Part shown: positions 48,726 to 59,834 of the stretch, in pieces
How positions within the stretch are numbered: position 1 is the stretch's first letter
Layout of the letters: the number at the start of each line of letters is the position of its first letter
Assembly (NCBI GenBank): GCA_001692895.1
Contig: KV748195.1
Coordinates: forward strand, 124,001 to 188,000
DNA: 64,000 nucleotides
DNA from: Cenococcum geophilum 1.58
Taxonomy: Eukaryota > Ascomycota > Dothideomycetes > Gloniales > Gloniaceae
Direction of reading: 5' to 3'
The notes under the pieces: generated by a model
Databases searched by the model: none
Told to the model about the DNA's origin: nothing
What the model saw: the letters and a program-made list of their open reading frames with translations, nothing else
Made by a program: the position numbers and the translations under genes

Positions 48726-51700
48726 GCCTACACCAATATATAAACTACAATTAGTAGCTATTACATCTTACTTAGAAAGGTCTACTTATACGCTACACCT
48801 ATAAACAGATTACGGTTAGTAGTTATCGTGCCTCTTCTAAAAAGATCGACTTACACGCTATACATATTAAAATACTATAGTTAGTAGGTATCTCGACTTT
48901 CCTAAAGAGGTCTTTTTATATACTATACCTATAAATAGGCCCTAATTAGCAGTTCTCACATTCCTCCTAAAGAGGTCTACTTATAGTCTACACCTATATA
49001 TAGGCCTAATTAGTAGCAGTTATCGCGTCTCTCTTAAAGAGGTCTACTTATACGCTATAACCATAAATAGGCCCAATTAGCAGCAGTTATTACGTCTCTC
49101 TTAAAGCGGTCTACTTATAACCTATAACTATAAATAGGCCCTAATTAGCAGTAGTTCTTATATCTCTTTTAAAGAGGTCTACTTATAGCCTATACCTATA
49201 AATAGACCTAATTAGTAGTAGTTCTCACGTCTCTCTTAGAGAGGCCTACTTATACCCTATACCTATAAATAGGCCTAATTAGCAGCGGGTCTTATATCTC
49301 TTTTAAAAAAGTCTACTTATAACCTACGCCTATAAATAGGCCTAATTAGTAGCGGCTCTCGCGTCCCTTTTAAAGAGGTCTACTTATAATTTATACTTAT
49401 AAATAGGCCTAATTAGCAGCAGTTCTTACGTCTCTCTTAGAGAAGTCTATTTATAACCTACGCCCATAAATAAGCCTAATTAGTAGTAGTTCTCGCTTAT
49501 CTTTTAAAGAGATTTACTTATAACCTATACCTATAAATAGGCCTAATTAGCAGCAGTTCTTATATCTCTCCTAAAGAGGTTTACTTATAACCTATACCTA
49601 TAAATAGGCCTAATTAGCAGTAGTTCTCGCGTCTCTTTTAAAAAGATCTACTTATAGCCTATACCTATAAATAGGCCTAATTAGCAGCGGTTCTTGCGTC
49701 TCTTTTAAAAAGGTCTACTTATAACCTATACCCATAAACAGACCTAATTAGCAACGGTTCTTACGTCTCTTTTAAAAATAGTCTACTTATATCCTATACC
49801 TATAAATTAGCCTAATTAGTAACGATTCTTACGTCTCTTTTAGAGAGATTTACTTATACCTTATACCTATAAATAAGCCTAATTAGTAGCGGTTCTCGCG
49901 TCTCTCTTAATAAGGTCTACTTATAGCCTATACCTATAAATAGGCCTAATTAGTAGCGGTTCTCGTATCTCTCTTAAAGGGGTTTACTTATAAGCTATAC
50001 CTATAAATAGGCCTAATTAGTAGCGGTTCTCGCGTCTCTTCTAAAAAGGTCTACTTATACCCTATACCTATAAACAGGCCTAATTAGCAGTAGTTCTCGC
50101 GTCTCTCTTAAAGAGGTCTACTTATAGTCTATACCCATAAATAGGCCTAATTAGCAGCAGTTCTCGCGTCTCCTTTAAAGAGGTCTACTTATAATCTATA
50201 CCTATAAATAGGCCTAATTAGTAGTAGTTCTTGCGTCTCTTTTAAAGAGATCTATTTATAGCCTATACCTATAAATAGGCCTAGTTAACAGCAGTTCTTA
50301 TATCTCTCTTAAAGAGGTTTACTTATAACCTATACCTATAAACGGGCCTAATTAGTGGCGGTTCTTATATCTCTCTTAAAGAGGTCTATTTATAAGCTAT
50401 ACCCATAAATAGGCTTAATTAGTAGCGGTTCTCGCGTCCCTTTTAAAAATGGTTTACTTATACCCTTTACCTATAAATAGGCCTAATTAGCAGGAGTTCT
50501 CGCGTCTTTTTTAAAAAGGTTTACTTATAAGCTATACTTATAAATAGGCCTAATTAGCAGCAGTTCTCGCGTCTCTCTTAAAAAGGTCTACTTATAGCCT
50601 ATACCTATAAATAGGCCTAATTAGTAGCGGTTCTCGCGTCTCTCTTAAAAAGGTCTACTTATAGCCTATACTTATAAATAGGCCTAATTAGTAGCGGTTC
50701 TCGCGTCTCTCTTAAAGAGGTTTACTTATAACCTATACTAATAAATAGGCCTAATTAGCGGCGGTTTTTACGTCTCTTTTAGAAAGAACTAAGTTACTTA
50801 TAACCTATATATATAAACAGGCCTAATTAGCGGCGGTTCTCGCGTCTCTCTTAAAAAGAAATAAATTACTTATAACCTATATATATAAACAGGCCTAATT
50901 AGCGTCAGTTCTCATATCTCTCTTAAAGAGGTCTACTTATAGCCTACACCTATAAATAGGCCTAATTAGCAGCGGTTCTCATATCTCTCTTAAAGAGGTC
51001 TATTTATAGTCTATACCTATAAACAGGCCTAATTAGCGGCGGTTTTTACGTCTCTTTTAAAGAGATCTACTTATAGCCTATACCTATAAACAGGCCTAAT
51101 TAGTAAAGGTTTTTATATCTCTCTTAGAGAGGTCTATTTATACCCTATACCTATAAATAGGCCTAATTAGTAGTAGTTCTCGCGTCTTTCTTAAAAAGGT
51201 CTATTTACGCCCTATACCCATAAACAGGCCTAATTAGTAGTAGTTCTTATATCTCTTTTAAAGAGGTTTACTTATACGCTATAACTATAAATAGGCCTAA
51301 TTAGCAGCAGTTATTGCGTCTTTCTTAAAGCGGTCTACTTATAACCTATAACTATAAATAGGCCCTAATTAGCAGCAGTTCTTATATCTCTTTTAGAGAG
51401 GTCTACTTATAGCCTATACCTATAAATAGGCCTAATTAATAGCGGTTCCCGCGTCTCTCTTAAAAAGGTTTACTTATAACTTATAACTTATACCTATAAA
51501 TAGGCCTAATTAATAGTAGTTCTCGCGTTTCTTTTAAAGAGGTCTACTTATAGCCTATACCTATAAATAGGCCTAATTAGCAGCGGTTCTCGCGTCTCTT
51601 TTAATAAGGTCTACTTATAATCTATACCTATAAATAGGCCTAATTAGCAGCGGTTCTTATATCTCTTTTAGAGAGGTCTACTTATACCCTATACCTATAA

Positions 51701-54650
51701 ACAGGCCTAATTAGCAGTAGTTCTTGCATCTCTCTTAAAGAGGTTTACTTATAATTTATACCTATAAATAGGCCTAATTAGTAGCGGTTTTCGCGTCTCT
51801 TTTAGAGAGGTCTACTTATAATTTATATCCATAAATAGGCCTAATTAGTAGCGGCTCTTGCGTCTCTTTTAAAGAGGTCTACTTATAGCCTATACCTATA
51901 AATAGGCCTAATTAATAGCGGTTCTTGCGTCTCTTTTAAAGAGGTCTATTTATACCCTATACCTATAAACAGGCCTAATTAGTAGCGGTTCTTACGTCTC
52001 TCTTAAAGAGGTTTACTTATAGCTTATACCTATAAATAGGCCTAATCAGCAGCGGTTCTTATATCTCTCTTAAAAAGGTCTACTTATACCCTATACCTAT
52101 AAATAGGCTTAATTAGTAGCAGTTCTCGCGTCTCTTTTAAAGAGGTCTACTTATAATCTATACCCATAAATTAGCCTAATTAGTAATAATTCTCGCGTCT
52201 CTTTTAAAGAGGTCTATTTATAATCTACGCCTATAAATAGGCCTAATTAGTAGAAGTTCTTGCGTCTCTTTTAGAGAGGTCTACTTATATACTATACCTA
52301 TAAATAGGCTTAATTAGTAGCGGTTCTCGCGTCTCTCTTAAAAAGGTCTACTTATAGCCTATACCCATAAATAGGCCTAATTAGTAGTAGTTCTCGTATC
52401 TCTTTTAAAGAGGTCTACTTATACCCTATATTTATAAATAGGCCTAATTAGCAGTAGTTCTTACTTATCTTTTAAAGAGATCTACTTATAACCTATACCT
52501 ATAAATTGGCCTAATTAGTAGCAGTTCTTATATCTCTCTTAGAGAGGTTTACTTATAACCTATACCCATAAATAGGCCTAATTAGCAGCAGTTCTCGCGT
52601 CTCTTTTAAAGAGGTCTACTTATAATCTACACCCATAAATTGGCCTAATTAGTAACGATTCTCACATCTCTCTTAAAGAGATCTACTTATACCCTATACC
52701 TATAAATAGGCCTAATTAGTAGCGGTTCTCGCGTCTCTCTTAAAAAGGTCTACTTATAGCCTATACCTATAAATAGGCCTAATTAGTAGCGGTTCTTGTA
52801 TCTCTCTTAAAGAGGTCTACTTACTAGCTATACCCATAAACAGACCTAATTAGTAGCGGTTCTCGCGTCTCTTTTAAAGAGGTTTACTTATAGCCTATAC
52901 CTATAAACAAGCCTAATTAATAGCGGTTCTTACGTCTCTCTTAAAGAGAACTACTTATACTCTATACCCGTAAATAGGCCTAATTAATAACGGTTCCTGC
53001 GCCCCCCTTAAAAAGGCCTACTTATAGCCTATACCTATAAATAGGCCTAATTAGTAATAGTTCTTATATCTCTTTTAAAAAGGTCTACTTATAAGCTATA
53101 CCTATAAATAGGTATAATTAGCAGCGGTTCTTACGTCTCTCTTAAAGAGGTCTACTTATAACCTATACTAATAAATAGGCCTAATTAGCGGCAGTTCTCG
53201 CGTCTCTTTTAAAAAGAACTAAGTTACTTATAAGCTATATCTATAAATAGGCCTAATTAGCGGCGGCTCTTGCGTCTCTCTTAAAGAGGTTTACTTATAA
53301 CCTATACCTATAGATAGGCCTAATTAGCGGCGATTCTCGCGTCTCTCTTTAGAAGGTCTACTTATAGCCTATATCTATAAATAGGCCTAATTAGCGGTAG
53401 TTATCGCATCTCTTTTAAAGAGGTTTACTTATACCCTATACCTATAAATAGGCCTAATTAGTAGCGGTTCTTACGTCTTTCTTAAAGAGGTCTACTTATA
53501 CCCTATACCTATAAATAGGCCTAATTAGTAGTAGTTCTTATATATCTTTTAGAAAGGTCTACTTATACCCTATACCTATAAATAGGCCTAATTAGTAGCA
53601 GTTCTCGCGTCTCTTTTAAAAAGGTCTATTTATAGCCTATACTTATAAACAGGCCTAATTAGCGGTAGTTCTCGTATCTCTCTTAAAGAAGTCTACTTAT
53701 AAGCTATACCTATAAACAGGCCTAATTAGTAGCGGTTCTCGCGTCTCTCTTAAAAAGGTCTACTTATAACCTATACCCATAAATAGGCCTAATTAGTAGT
53801 AGTTCTCGCATCTCTTTTAAAGAGGTCCACTTATACCCTATATCTATAAACAGGCCTAATTAGCAGCGGTTCTCGTATCTCTCTTAGAGAGGTTCACTTA
53901 TAGCCTATACCTATAAATAGGCCTAATTAGCAGCGGTTCTCGTATCTCTCTTAAAGGGAACTACTTATAACCTATACCCATAAACAGACCTAATTAGCAG
54001 TGGTTCTCGCGTCTCTTTTAAAGAGGTTTACTTATAGCCTATACCTATAAATAGGCCTAATTAGTAGCGGTTCTCGCGTCTCTCTTAGAGAGGTCTACTT
54101 ATACTCTATACCTATAAATAGGGCCTAATTAGCAGCAGTTCTCGCGTCTCTCTTAAAGAGGCCTACTTATAACCTACGCCTATAAATAGGCCTAATTAGT
54201 AGCGGTTTCTCGCGTCTCTCTTAGAGAGGTCTACTTATAACCTACACCCATAAATAGGCCTAATTAGCAGCAGTTCTCGCGTCTCTCTTAAAGAGGTCTA
54301 CTTATATCCTATACCAATAAATATACCTAATTAGTAGCGGTTCTCGTATCTCTCTTAAAGAGGTCTACTTATACCCTATACCTATAAGTAGGCCTAATTA
54401 ATAGTAGTTCTCACGTCTCTTTTAAAGAGGTCTACTTATAATCTATACCTATAAACAGGCCTAATTAGCAGCGGTTCTTGCATCTCTCTTAGAGAGGTCT
54501 ACTTATACCCTATACCCATAAACACGCCTAATTAGTAGTGGTTCTCGCGTCTCTTTTAGAAAGGTCTACTTATAATCTATATCTATAAATAGATTACAGT
54601 TAGTAGTTCTCGCGTCTTTCTTAGGGAACATTTACTTACAATCTATATCG
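48726..54650. repeat. 67-bp satellite array, about 88 copies
   Basis: A 67-bp unit repeats head to tail for 5.9 kb. Landmarks in each unit are CCTATAAATAGGCCTAATTA, then AG.AGCGGTTCTCGCGTCTCT, then CTTTTAAAGAGGTCTACTTA. A few units carry a 4-6 bp insertion (for example near 50790, 50860 and 53215). The outermost units at both ends (48726-48960 and 54590-54650) are the most diverged, as is typical of arrays homogenised by unequal exchange. Unit-to-unit variation is largely C/T in CA and TG contexts. CTCT..TTAAAGAG in each unit can form a short hairpin. There is no ORF and no spacer diversity. Its function is unknown. Confidence 0.97.
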
Positions 54651-54654
54651 CCGT

Positions 54655-55000
54655 ATAGTCTCTTAGAAGTAATACTCTTCTTTTCTTTTCTCTTTTACCT
54701 TACCTCCTATATTTATAATATCGTTTAAAGAATAAACCTTAAAGAACTATACTATTTACTAAACATATACTCTATATCTATATTAGTCTTAAATGCCCTA
54801 TTATTAGCTTATATTTAAAATATACCCAAAAGCCTTTATAAACCCATTTAGATAAATTATTATCCGTAAATGCCATTATAATAATCAGATCTATATAATG
54901 CCTAGAGGTGAACTAGAACGGTAAAGTCTTGAAGCTAGTAGATTAGGCAGTTAACGTGAAACTTCTTTAACTGTGTTTATAAACGCGGGGTAGCTGAAAC
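54655..55000. other. flank of the satellite: pyrimidine-rich then degenerate sequence
   Basis: A CTTCTTTTCTTTTCTCTTTT tract at about 54678 is followed by AT-rich sequence with no coherent frame. Confidence 0.5.
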
Positions 55001-55085
55001 TTACCTTAGCAAGCTTAGACGTAATTCCGTTGGTGCGGAGTTAATCGGCCCGCAAGCGGGTGACTAACCACGTTCGTGTTGCACC
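55001..55085 (+). repeat. dispersed repeat B, copy 3
   Basis: Contains ACCTTAGCAAGCTTAGACGT, TTCCGTTGGTGCGGA, and a CCCGCAAGCGGG palindrome that is altered in the copy at 8.7 kb. This copy is the least mutated of the three. Confidence 0.7.
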
Positions 55086-55600
55086 ACTAGTATTACGTCT
55101 AAGGCACTTTTCCAACGTTTATTACGTTTTCCGACAATATCTACGTTGCGGAGGTTGCGGATATTGAAATAACCCAACACTAGTATTTTATATTATTTCT
55201 TAAAGTTGATTAATTATATAATAGAACCTAGGCTTTTAGAATATATCATTTTTATTACTTAGGTATTTTTAGGTCTTGTGATCATTTTCATAAATAAAAA
55301 AAACACGTTATTAAGGATTGTAAAACTCTATATAACTTTACTAAACGCTAGCTAATATATATAAAACCTATATAGATCTATAATAGGTACCTTAAGGCAC
55401 CTACTATAGCTAGGTGAATATATAATATCCGCGTTATACTAGATAATCTCCCTCTAAACCTCATTACATGCCGACTACTAAGTTATAGATATTTAAGCTA
55501 ACCTATAGTATGCCGCTATAAAAACTCGTTAAACGGAGAGGTAGAAGGTTAAATAAGATACTAGAACAGCAGTTACCGTATTAGGTGCCGGATACTCAAA
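55086..55600. other. degenerate sequence, nothing identified
   Basis: TA-rich to about 55560, after which normal CA/TG content returns. No gene recognised. Confidence 0.4.
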
Positions 55601-55609
55601 ATCGAAGAA

Positions 55610-56345
55610 GTTATAGGATGGAGTGGGAGCGACGGCTCCGAATGGATATCCGTAACGTCCTCAATCGCACTGCGGGTGTCAAACGGAGCAGTCAAGAAGG
55701 AGAACTCTATCAAATTGATGTAGGCTGTTTAGCCTCAATATATACAGTCAAGTGAAATAGCCGAGACACCCCTAATCTATACCCTCATAGGAAACAGGAC
55801 GACGATCGCAATTAGCGCGTCGTTTGACAGCGGGTCTCTTCGTGCAGAGCTTCGAGCAGAGCTTTGAGCAGAGCCTCGTGCAGAGCTTCGAGCAGAGCTC
55901 CGTGTAGAGCTTTGAGCAGAGCTCCGTGCAGAGCTTCGAGCAGAGCTCCGTGCAGAGCTTCGAGCAGAGCTCCGTGCAGAGCTTCGAGCAGAGCTCCGTG
56001 CAGAGCTCCGTGCAGAGCTTTGAGCAGAGCCTTATGTAGGCATTTGTGTAACGTTTGTACAGACGTTCGTGCAGACGTTCGTGCAGACGTTTGTAGCCCC
56101 TAAGATAGTAGTAATAAGCAGCTTAAAGTCCTTAGGTGGTTATTGTTTGGGTAGGCTGTAGGCGATTCAATCGACATATCGCCTGTTCGGCGGCGCTTTT
56201 TACTAGATATCATGGAGGCGTACGGAGTAGACATACTCATCGATTATAGAGCTGCTTCTGCAGATCGATTTAACGGTATTTCTAAGATAATAGCTGTTGT
56301 GGGGGTATAGATTAATTTTGTTAAAAAAGGTGACTGCTCTACATA
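55610..56345 (+). pseudogene. unidentified gene with 12-bp coding minisatellite, little mutated
   Basis: One plus-strand frame runs through the minisatellite as repeated RAEL units and continues as VAPKIVVISSLKSLGGY, LGRL.AIQSTYRLFGGAFY and IIELLLQIDLTVFLR, ending near 56280. It has only a few stops. The part after the minisatellite is conserved in the same frame in the repeat at 10.2-10.5 kb, which favours this frame. Another frame (55864-56103) is fully open and reads SRAPCRAS repeats, so the true frame is not certain. I do not recognise the family. The repeat may be part of a transposable element. Confidence 0.4.
55838..56095 (+). repeat. 12-bp minisatellite, unmutated form
   Basis: About 17 copies alternating GCTTCGAGCAGA and GCTCCGTGCAGA types, then copies of the GTTCGTGCAGAC type. 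All keep the 12-bp (four-codon) register. The RIPped version is at 45744-46130. Confidence 0.9.
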
Positions 56346-56495
56346 CAAAACAAGTCGGATCGCCTAAGAACCCTTGCGAAAGTCCCTCAGACCATAGAAT
56401 TAACTTTTTGACAAAAAAGGTTAGCGATATCCGCTTGCGGATATACGTATGTCCGCTAATTGATTCTATGCGTCTGAGCTTGCTGAGGTAAATCG
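56095..56495 (-). repeat. repeat A, lightly mutated copy (partner 10160-10530)
   Basis: The reverse complement of 56095-56375 aligns with 10250-10530. The internal block 56385-56480 is bounded by inverted CTCAGAC..CATAGAAT-like sequences (left CTCAGACCATAGAATTA; right ATTCTATGCGTCTGAG). It lies in the opposite relative orientation in the two copies. A 24-bp segment near 56210 is absent at 10 kb. Frames of 98 codons (minus, 56499-56203) and 64 codons (plus) are open but have no known motif. Confidence 0.75.
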
Positions 56496-56499
56496 CCAC

Positions 56500-56724
56500 A
56501 CATCGATCAATCTAAGCGGCTATTTAAGGCTTATTAATAGGCTTAGCAGGACGCGTGCAGCGGTAGGTAATATTAGACGCGCGCTACCTATAGGATAGGA
56601 TGGAGAGCTTATAAGGCATTCTAACTAGCGACCTCCAAATCGCGGGATATTGCTACCTTTTTTAAGGTTAGTTTGGCTGGGCTGGAGCTTGGTCCTAATA
56701 GGTGAAGAGAGTAAAGTACATGTA
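56500..56724. other. moderately mutated sequence, nothing identified
   Basis: Mixed composition between repeat A and repeat C. No coherent frame found. Confidence 0.4.
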
Positions 56725-56950
56725 CTTCAGGCTCGCCACCACTAGCAGGGAGGGCGGCCGACCCGCACCGGCCACACCCTTGTTGAGATGGCGAGATGGA
56801 GGGAGTGCGAATAAAGTGCAGATGGAAGGTTTTAGTGAATGCTGACTAGGCTAAGTGGCGGTTAAATCCTAGCCACGTGTGGCGGAGTGACTCCTGGCTC
56901 CGCAGCCGAGAAATCACTCTCCGCAGGGAGTCCAGAACGTTACAGCTAAA
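56725..56950 (-). repeat. dispersed repeat C, copy 6, least mutated
   Basis: CCACCACTAGCAGGGAGGGC begins the block and ACGTTACAG at 56938-56946 ends it. On the minus strand this reads TGTAACGTT... as an LTR would. It aligns with the reverse complement of 18490-18712. A CGTGTGGCGGAGTGACTCC block and a CTCCGCAG pair lie inside. No partner LTR with a shared internal region was identified, so it may be a solo LTR. Confidence 0.65.
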
Positions 56951-57009
56951 TGATTTAATATTATAATAAGGAAGCGGGAATTGGTGCTAAAGTGCCTATT
57001 CTAAGTGAT

Positions 57010-57640
57010 TTGGTCTGGAGGCGTCTCCGATCTTTTGCGCTTCTTAAGCCTAGGAGTAATTAAATGCTCGCCAAGTAATTCCAGCTGTTCTACTATGGTC
57101 TCCGCTGCATTAAGGTATTCGCAGAGTTATTAAGTAGAGACAACCAGTTCTTAATCTTTATCTCCAATCTTATTATGTGCAAGTTCTTTATAAGTAAAGT
57201 CTCTTAGCTAAAGTCGTAGGCCTAGGTGATTGGTAGGGTTTCCTTAGTTGTCGCGGAACGCCTATAAAGAATATTAGAGCAAAGAAGAAAGAGTAGTGTC
57301 TTAGAATAGGGCATATATTATCCGTAACTTCTTAAACCACTCTTAACTTATTCCCATTAACAGTATTAACCATATAAGTTTGCTATACCAACAACGTTGC
57401 CTTGCGCAACCTTCTTGCCGTATTTAATGTCTAGGCCAATAATAACTTGCACGCTAGCATTCGAATCCAGAAGATAATCTTCGGCTAGCTAGCCTAACCT
57501 CTTTCCTTTCTGCGAATATGCGACTTTGATTATAACCCTAGGGTATCGTGCATCTTTATGCTAAAAAGAAGCATCCGGCTTATATTTCGACGTTATGCTA
57601 GGCAAAGCGTCGTTGACTTGAAAATAAACTCTTACTAACC
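57010..57640 (-). pseudogene. fragment of a fungal PD-(D/E)XK-nuclease-like hypothetical protein
   Basis: The minus strand reads VNDALPSITSKYKPDASF, HKDARYPRVIIKVAYSQKGK, LAEDYLLDSNASVQVIIGLD and IKYGKK, then a more degraded tail. From memory it matches a widespread fungal family of hypothetical proteins with a PDASF...YPGVIIEVAYSQ core. The PD...(E)x(Y/K) arrangement suggests a PD-(D/E)XK nuclease-like fold, but that is an inference. The expected Glu (IEVAY) reads Lys here by G-to-A. The N-terminus is missing: at about 57640 the sequence changes to the Crypton-type recombinase in the same orientation. Few stops are present, so RIP was mild. Confidence 0.5.
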
Positions 57641-57801
57641 CCTTTAGTTCCGCCGTCTTAGCGCCGGCGCTCCGCCCGATATGGATCTTCTTCTCTAAGA
57701 AGACGCCGACGTACTGGAAGGCCTTCGCAACCCAATCTCGCTGCGATTTGTACGAGAGGGCCGCCTTGCGGTCCCTAGTACTGCTCTTAATTAGGCGTAT
57801 A

Positions 57802-59150
57802 CAGTGTATCCAATAGTCAGCTTAGCTGCGATCTTAAGAAAAATAGCTGACTGACTGCGTCAATTGGATCGCTCGCTGTCCGCTAACTATTGGATAACGT
57901 ACGCTAACTGTTAAGCTGCCAGCTAGCTGTCCCAATTAGGAAATTTGTATAGAATTTATGGTGTTTTATTTTGGATTTTTGGCAGCACCTCTCTATATAT
58001 AAATATAAACATTGCCCGATTAAAATCTAGCCCTAATTTACCTAATACGGTATTTAAATATAGCTAAACTTATCCTGCACCTGTAGAGGCTTAAAAGGTA
58101 GATAGAATAGTTGGTGGTAAGGGCTCCGGAGGCTCTATTTCTATATTAGATTTGATTAAATATAAAGCTTTGTTAAATCTACCTTACCAAGCTAGCTTTT
58201 CTGCCTTTGTAGTTGGCTTATAGCCAGTAAGATTAATATTTAAGCTTATTAACTAGGCTTGAACATAGCCAGCTGCCTAGAACGGCTGGCGTTTATAACC
58301 GCTAGCGGAAGTAGAAGCTTCTACAGCCGGTCGTTGTATTCTACTACTATAACTTTTGGGGTTAATAATAAGGTTATGCTTTAAATGGCCGTTAATATAA
58401 TCGTTGCTATTAATTGTAAGTAAAGCACCTGGTCTTCGAGCTAGATAGTAGAGCTTATACAGCTAGAGCCTCTTTTTGCCTAAAGGACCGTCCTAAAAAA
58501 GGTCTGCCCTATACTTCTATATTAGTGATATAGGAGCTTTACTTAATAGCAACCGCTTATTAGTAACTTGGTATCCGTATTTGCCAGTAAGCTTACTATA
58601 TATTGTTTGGTAGAGATTGTCCCAATTAATAGGAAAGATATAGTTGTAGTTTTAGGGGAGGAAGCAGTTGATCCACGAACCCTACGCGGTGTTAAAGGAG
58701 TTGAGTGACGCGTAGATGGTGAATTTAATGAGGAAGAAGTAGAGGAAGAAGTAGAGGAAGAAGTAGAGGAAGAAGCAGAGGAAGAAGCTCTACTGCCTAG
58801 CTGACGCGTGAAATGTAATGTACGTTGCATTTTGCATAGGTGATAATGGCAAATTTTGGCATAGGAGAACGGAGATATTGGGGAAAATGCTTTATTTACT
58901 AGGGTTAAGCGAGAGATTCCCATGGGTTTCTCATTGCTTGGCGTACAATCTCAGTCGAAGATTTGAATATCCTTAACTTCTATTAAAAGCTTCAACTCAC
59001 CACCAAATCTCACCACTAAGGCAGTGAGCTGCCAGCTAGCTGCAGTCTTATAGCTGACTGACTGTCACGACTCTATAAGCTCGCTGACTGCTTACGTTAT
59101 CAGCCTCTTGGCAGTGACGCTGGCAGCGACGCTGACTCTTGGATATATTG
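57802..59150. mobile_element. hAT-type element (1349 bp) inserted in the Crypton-type gene, 8-bp target duplication
   Basis: The left end CAGTGTATCCAATAGTCAGC at 57802 and, on the other strand, CAATATATCCAAGAGTCAGC at 59150 are inverted. Two of their three differences are the G-to-A changes that turn CAGTG into CAATA. GGCGTATA is present on both sides (57794-57801 and 59153-59160, with two extra bases on the right). Subterminal AGCTGACTGACTG and CAGCTAGCTG motifs occur at both ends (57850-57930, 59030-59090). An 8-bp duplication, CAGTG ends and subterminal repeats fit hAT. No transposase is visible, so it is probably non-autonomous. Confidence 0.78.
58543..58923 (-). CDS. hypothetical Ser-rich ORF inside the hAT-type element
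   Basis: An open frame of 126 codons starts with the ATG at 58921-58923 (MGISRLTLVNKAFSPIS). It has a Ser/Thr-rich tract (SSSTSSSTSSSTSSS, residues about 47-67) made by a 12-bp repeat GAAGAAGTAGAG on the plus strand (58730-58790). It ends at the TAA just before 58543. Downstream the frame continues readable after the stop (for example KRLQLYKLYYLARRPGALLT), so this may be only the first part of a longer dead ORF. No domain recognised. It could be a captured gene fragment carried by the element. Confidence 0.35.
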   Translation of the reverse strand: MGISRLTLVNKAFSPISPFSYAKICHYHLCKMQRTLHFTRQLGSRASSSASSSTSSSTSSSTSSSLNSPSTRHSTPLTPRRVRGSTASSPKTTTISFLLIGTISTKQYIVSLLANTDTKLLISGCY

Positions 59151-59834
59151 GCGGCGTATATCATACTAAGCGCCTACTAAAGTCCGGAAACGGCTTAGTA
59201 CTGAGATCCCAGCGGTATAGGAAATAGAAAGCTAGCCCGCTGAGCATGCAAACGAGTGGCCTCCTGTTCTGTAGGGCCCTAATAGTCTTAAGGCGGCCAT
59301 GCTGGTTCTGCTTACCTACGCGCGTAGTAAATATTAAGGGCATACAGCGCGTGGGGCCTTTACCTTTAAATTTAAAGGTAAATAGATCCAAGATCTCAGT
59401 AGAGCGTCTGTTGCCGCCGCGGGTAAGCATATAGTGGTCTAGCAGGATATTAATAAGCGTGCGGAAGTATGGGGACGAGACGACGCCCCTGGCCTAGAGC
59501 TCGCGGCAGACGCCCTAAAACTCGTCCTCGGTATAGCCGTTAAGGAGGGTATCTTTACCCTTGCCGGCGAACTGCTCTTTCTTACGCTATGTGCCCCTCC
59601 GCTACAGCGTCTTTAGGTACTCCCTAACACTATTCTCCCGCGGAGACGGGTGGCTATTTATTTTTATAGCTTTCTGCATCTAATAGAGGTCTATTAAAGC
59701 GGTAATATAGCCGTAAACTAACCGCCACAAGAGCCGCGTCTCCTCTTAGGGTACGTTATTATTGGCTTTACAGCTCTTCCCTTTTAAGGGCCGATCTGCA
59801 ACCCCCTTAATGAGGAAGAGAAGTAGAAAGGAAA

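Larger units (their letters stand above)
57641..59790 (-). pseudogene. Crypton-type tyrosine recombinase (Ndc10_II-like), split by a hAT-type insertion
   Basis: The first part (about 59790-59161) reads REYLKTL, GYTEDEF.GVCREL, SSPYFRTLINILLDHYMLTR, RCMPLIFTTRVGKQNQHGRL, LVCMLSGLAFYFLYRWDLS and KPFPDFSRRLV. The second part (57793-57641) continues RLIKSSTRDRKAAL, SQRDWVAKAFQYVG and HIGRSAGAKTAELKG. These are successive blocks of the fungal Crypton-like family with an Ndc10_II domain. HIGR is the HxxR of tyrosine recombinases. The C-terminal tyrosine region is lost at the fusion with the nuclease-like fragment. The two parts are separated by the element at 57802-59150. Codons 59430-59161 are fully open. 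Cryptons move by recombinase-mediated integration. Confidence 0.8.

Noticed and set aside
48726..54650. CRISPR-like array
   Set aside because: The 67-bp units are continuous with no unique spacers, and the organism is a fungus. It is a satellite.
55864..56103. Intact Ser/Arg/Cys-rich repeat protein of 79 residues
   Set aside because: It is one of several open frames through a 12-bp repeat. The frame that continues into sequence conserved at 10.2 kb is a different one.
44965..56950. A 12-kb element bounded by repeat C copies enclosing the satellite
   Set aside because: The inverted orientation would fit terminal repeats, but further copies are scattered and no target duplication or transposase was found.
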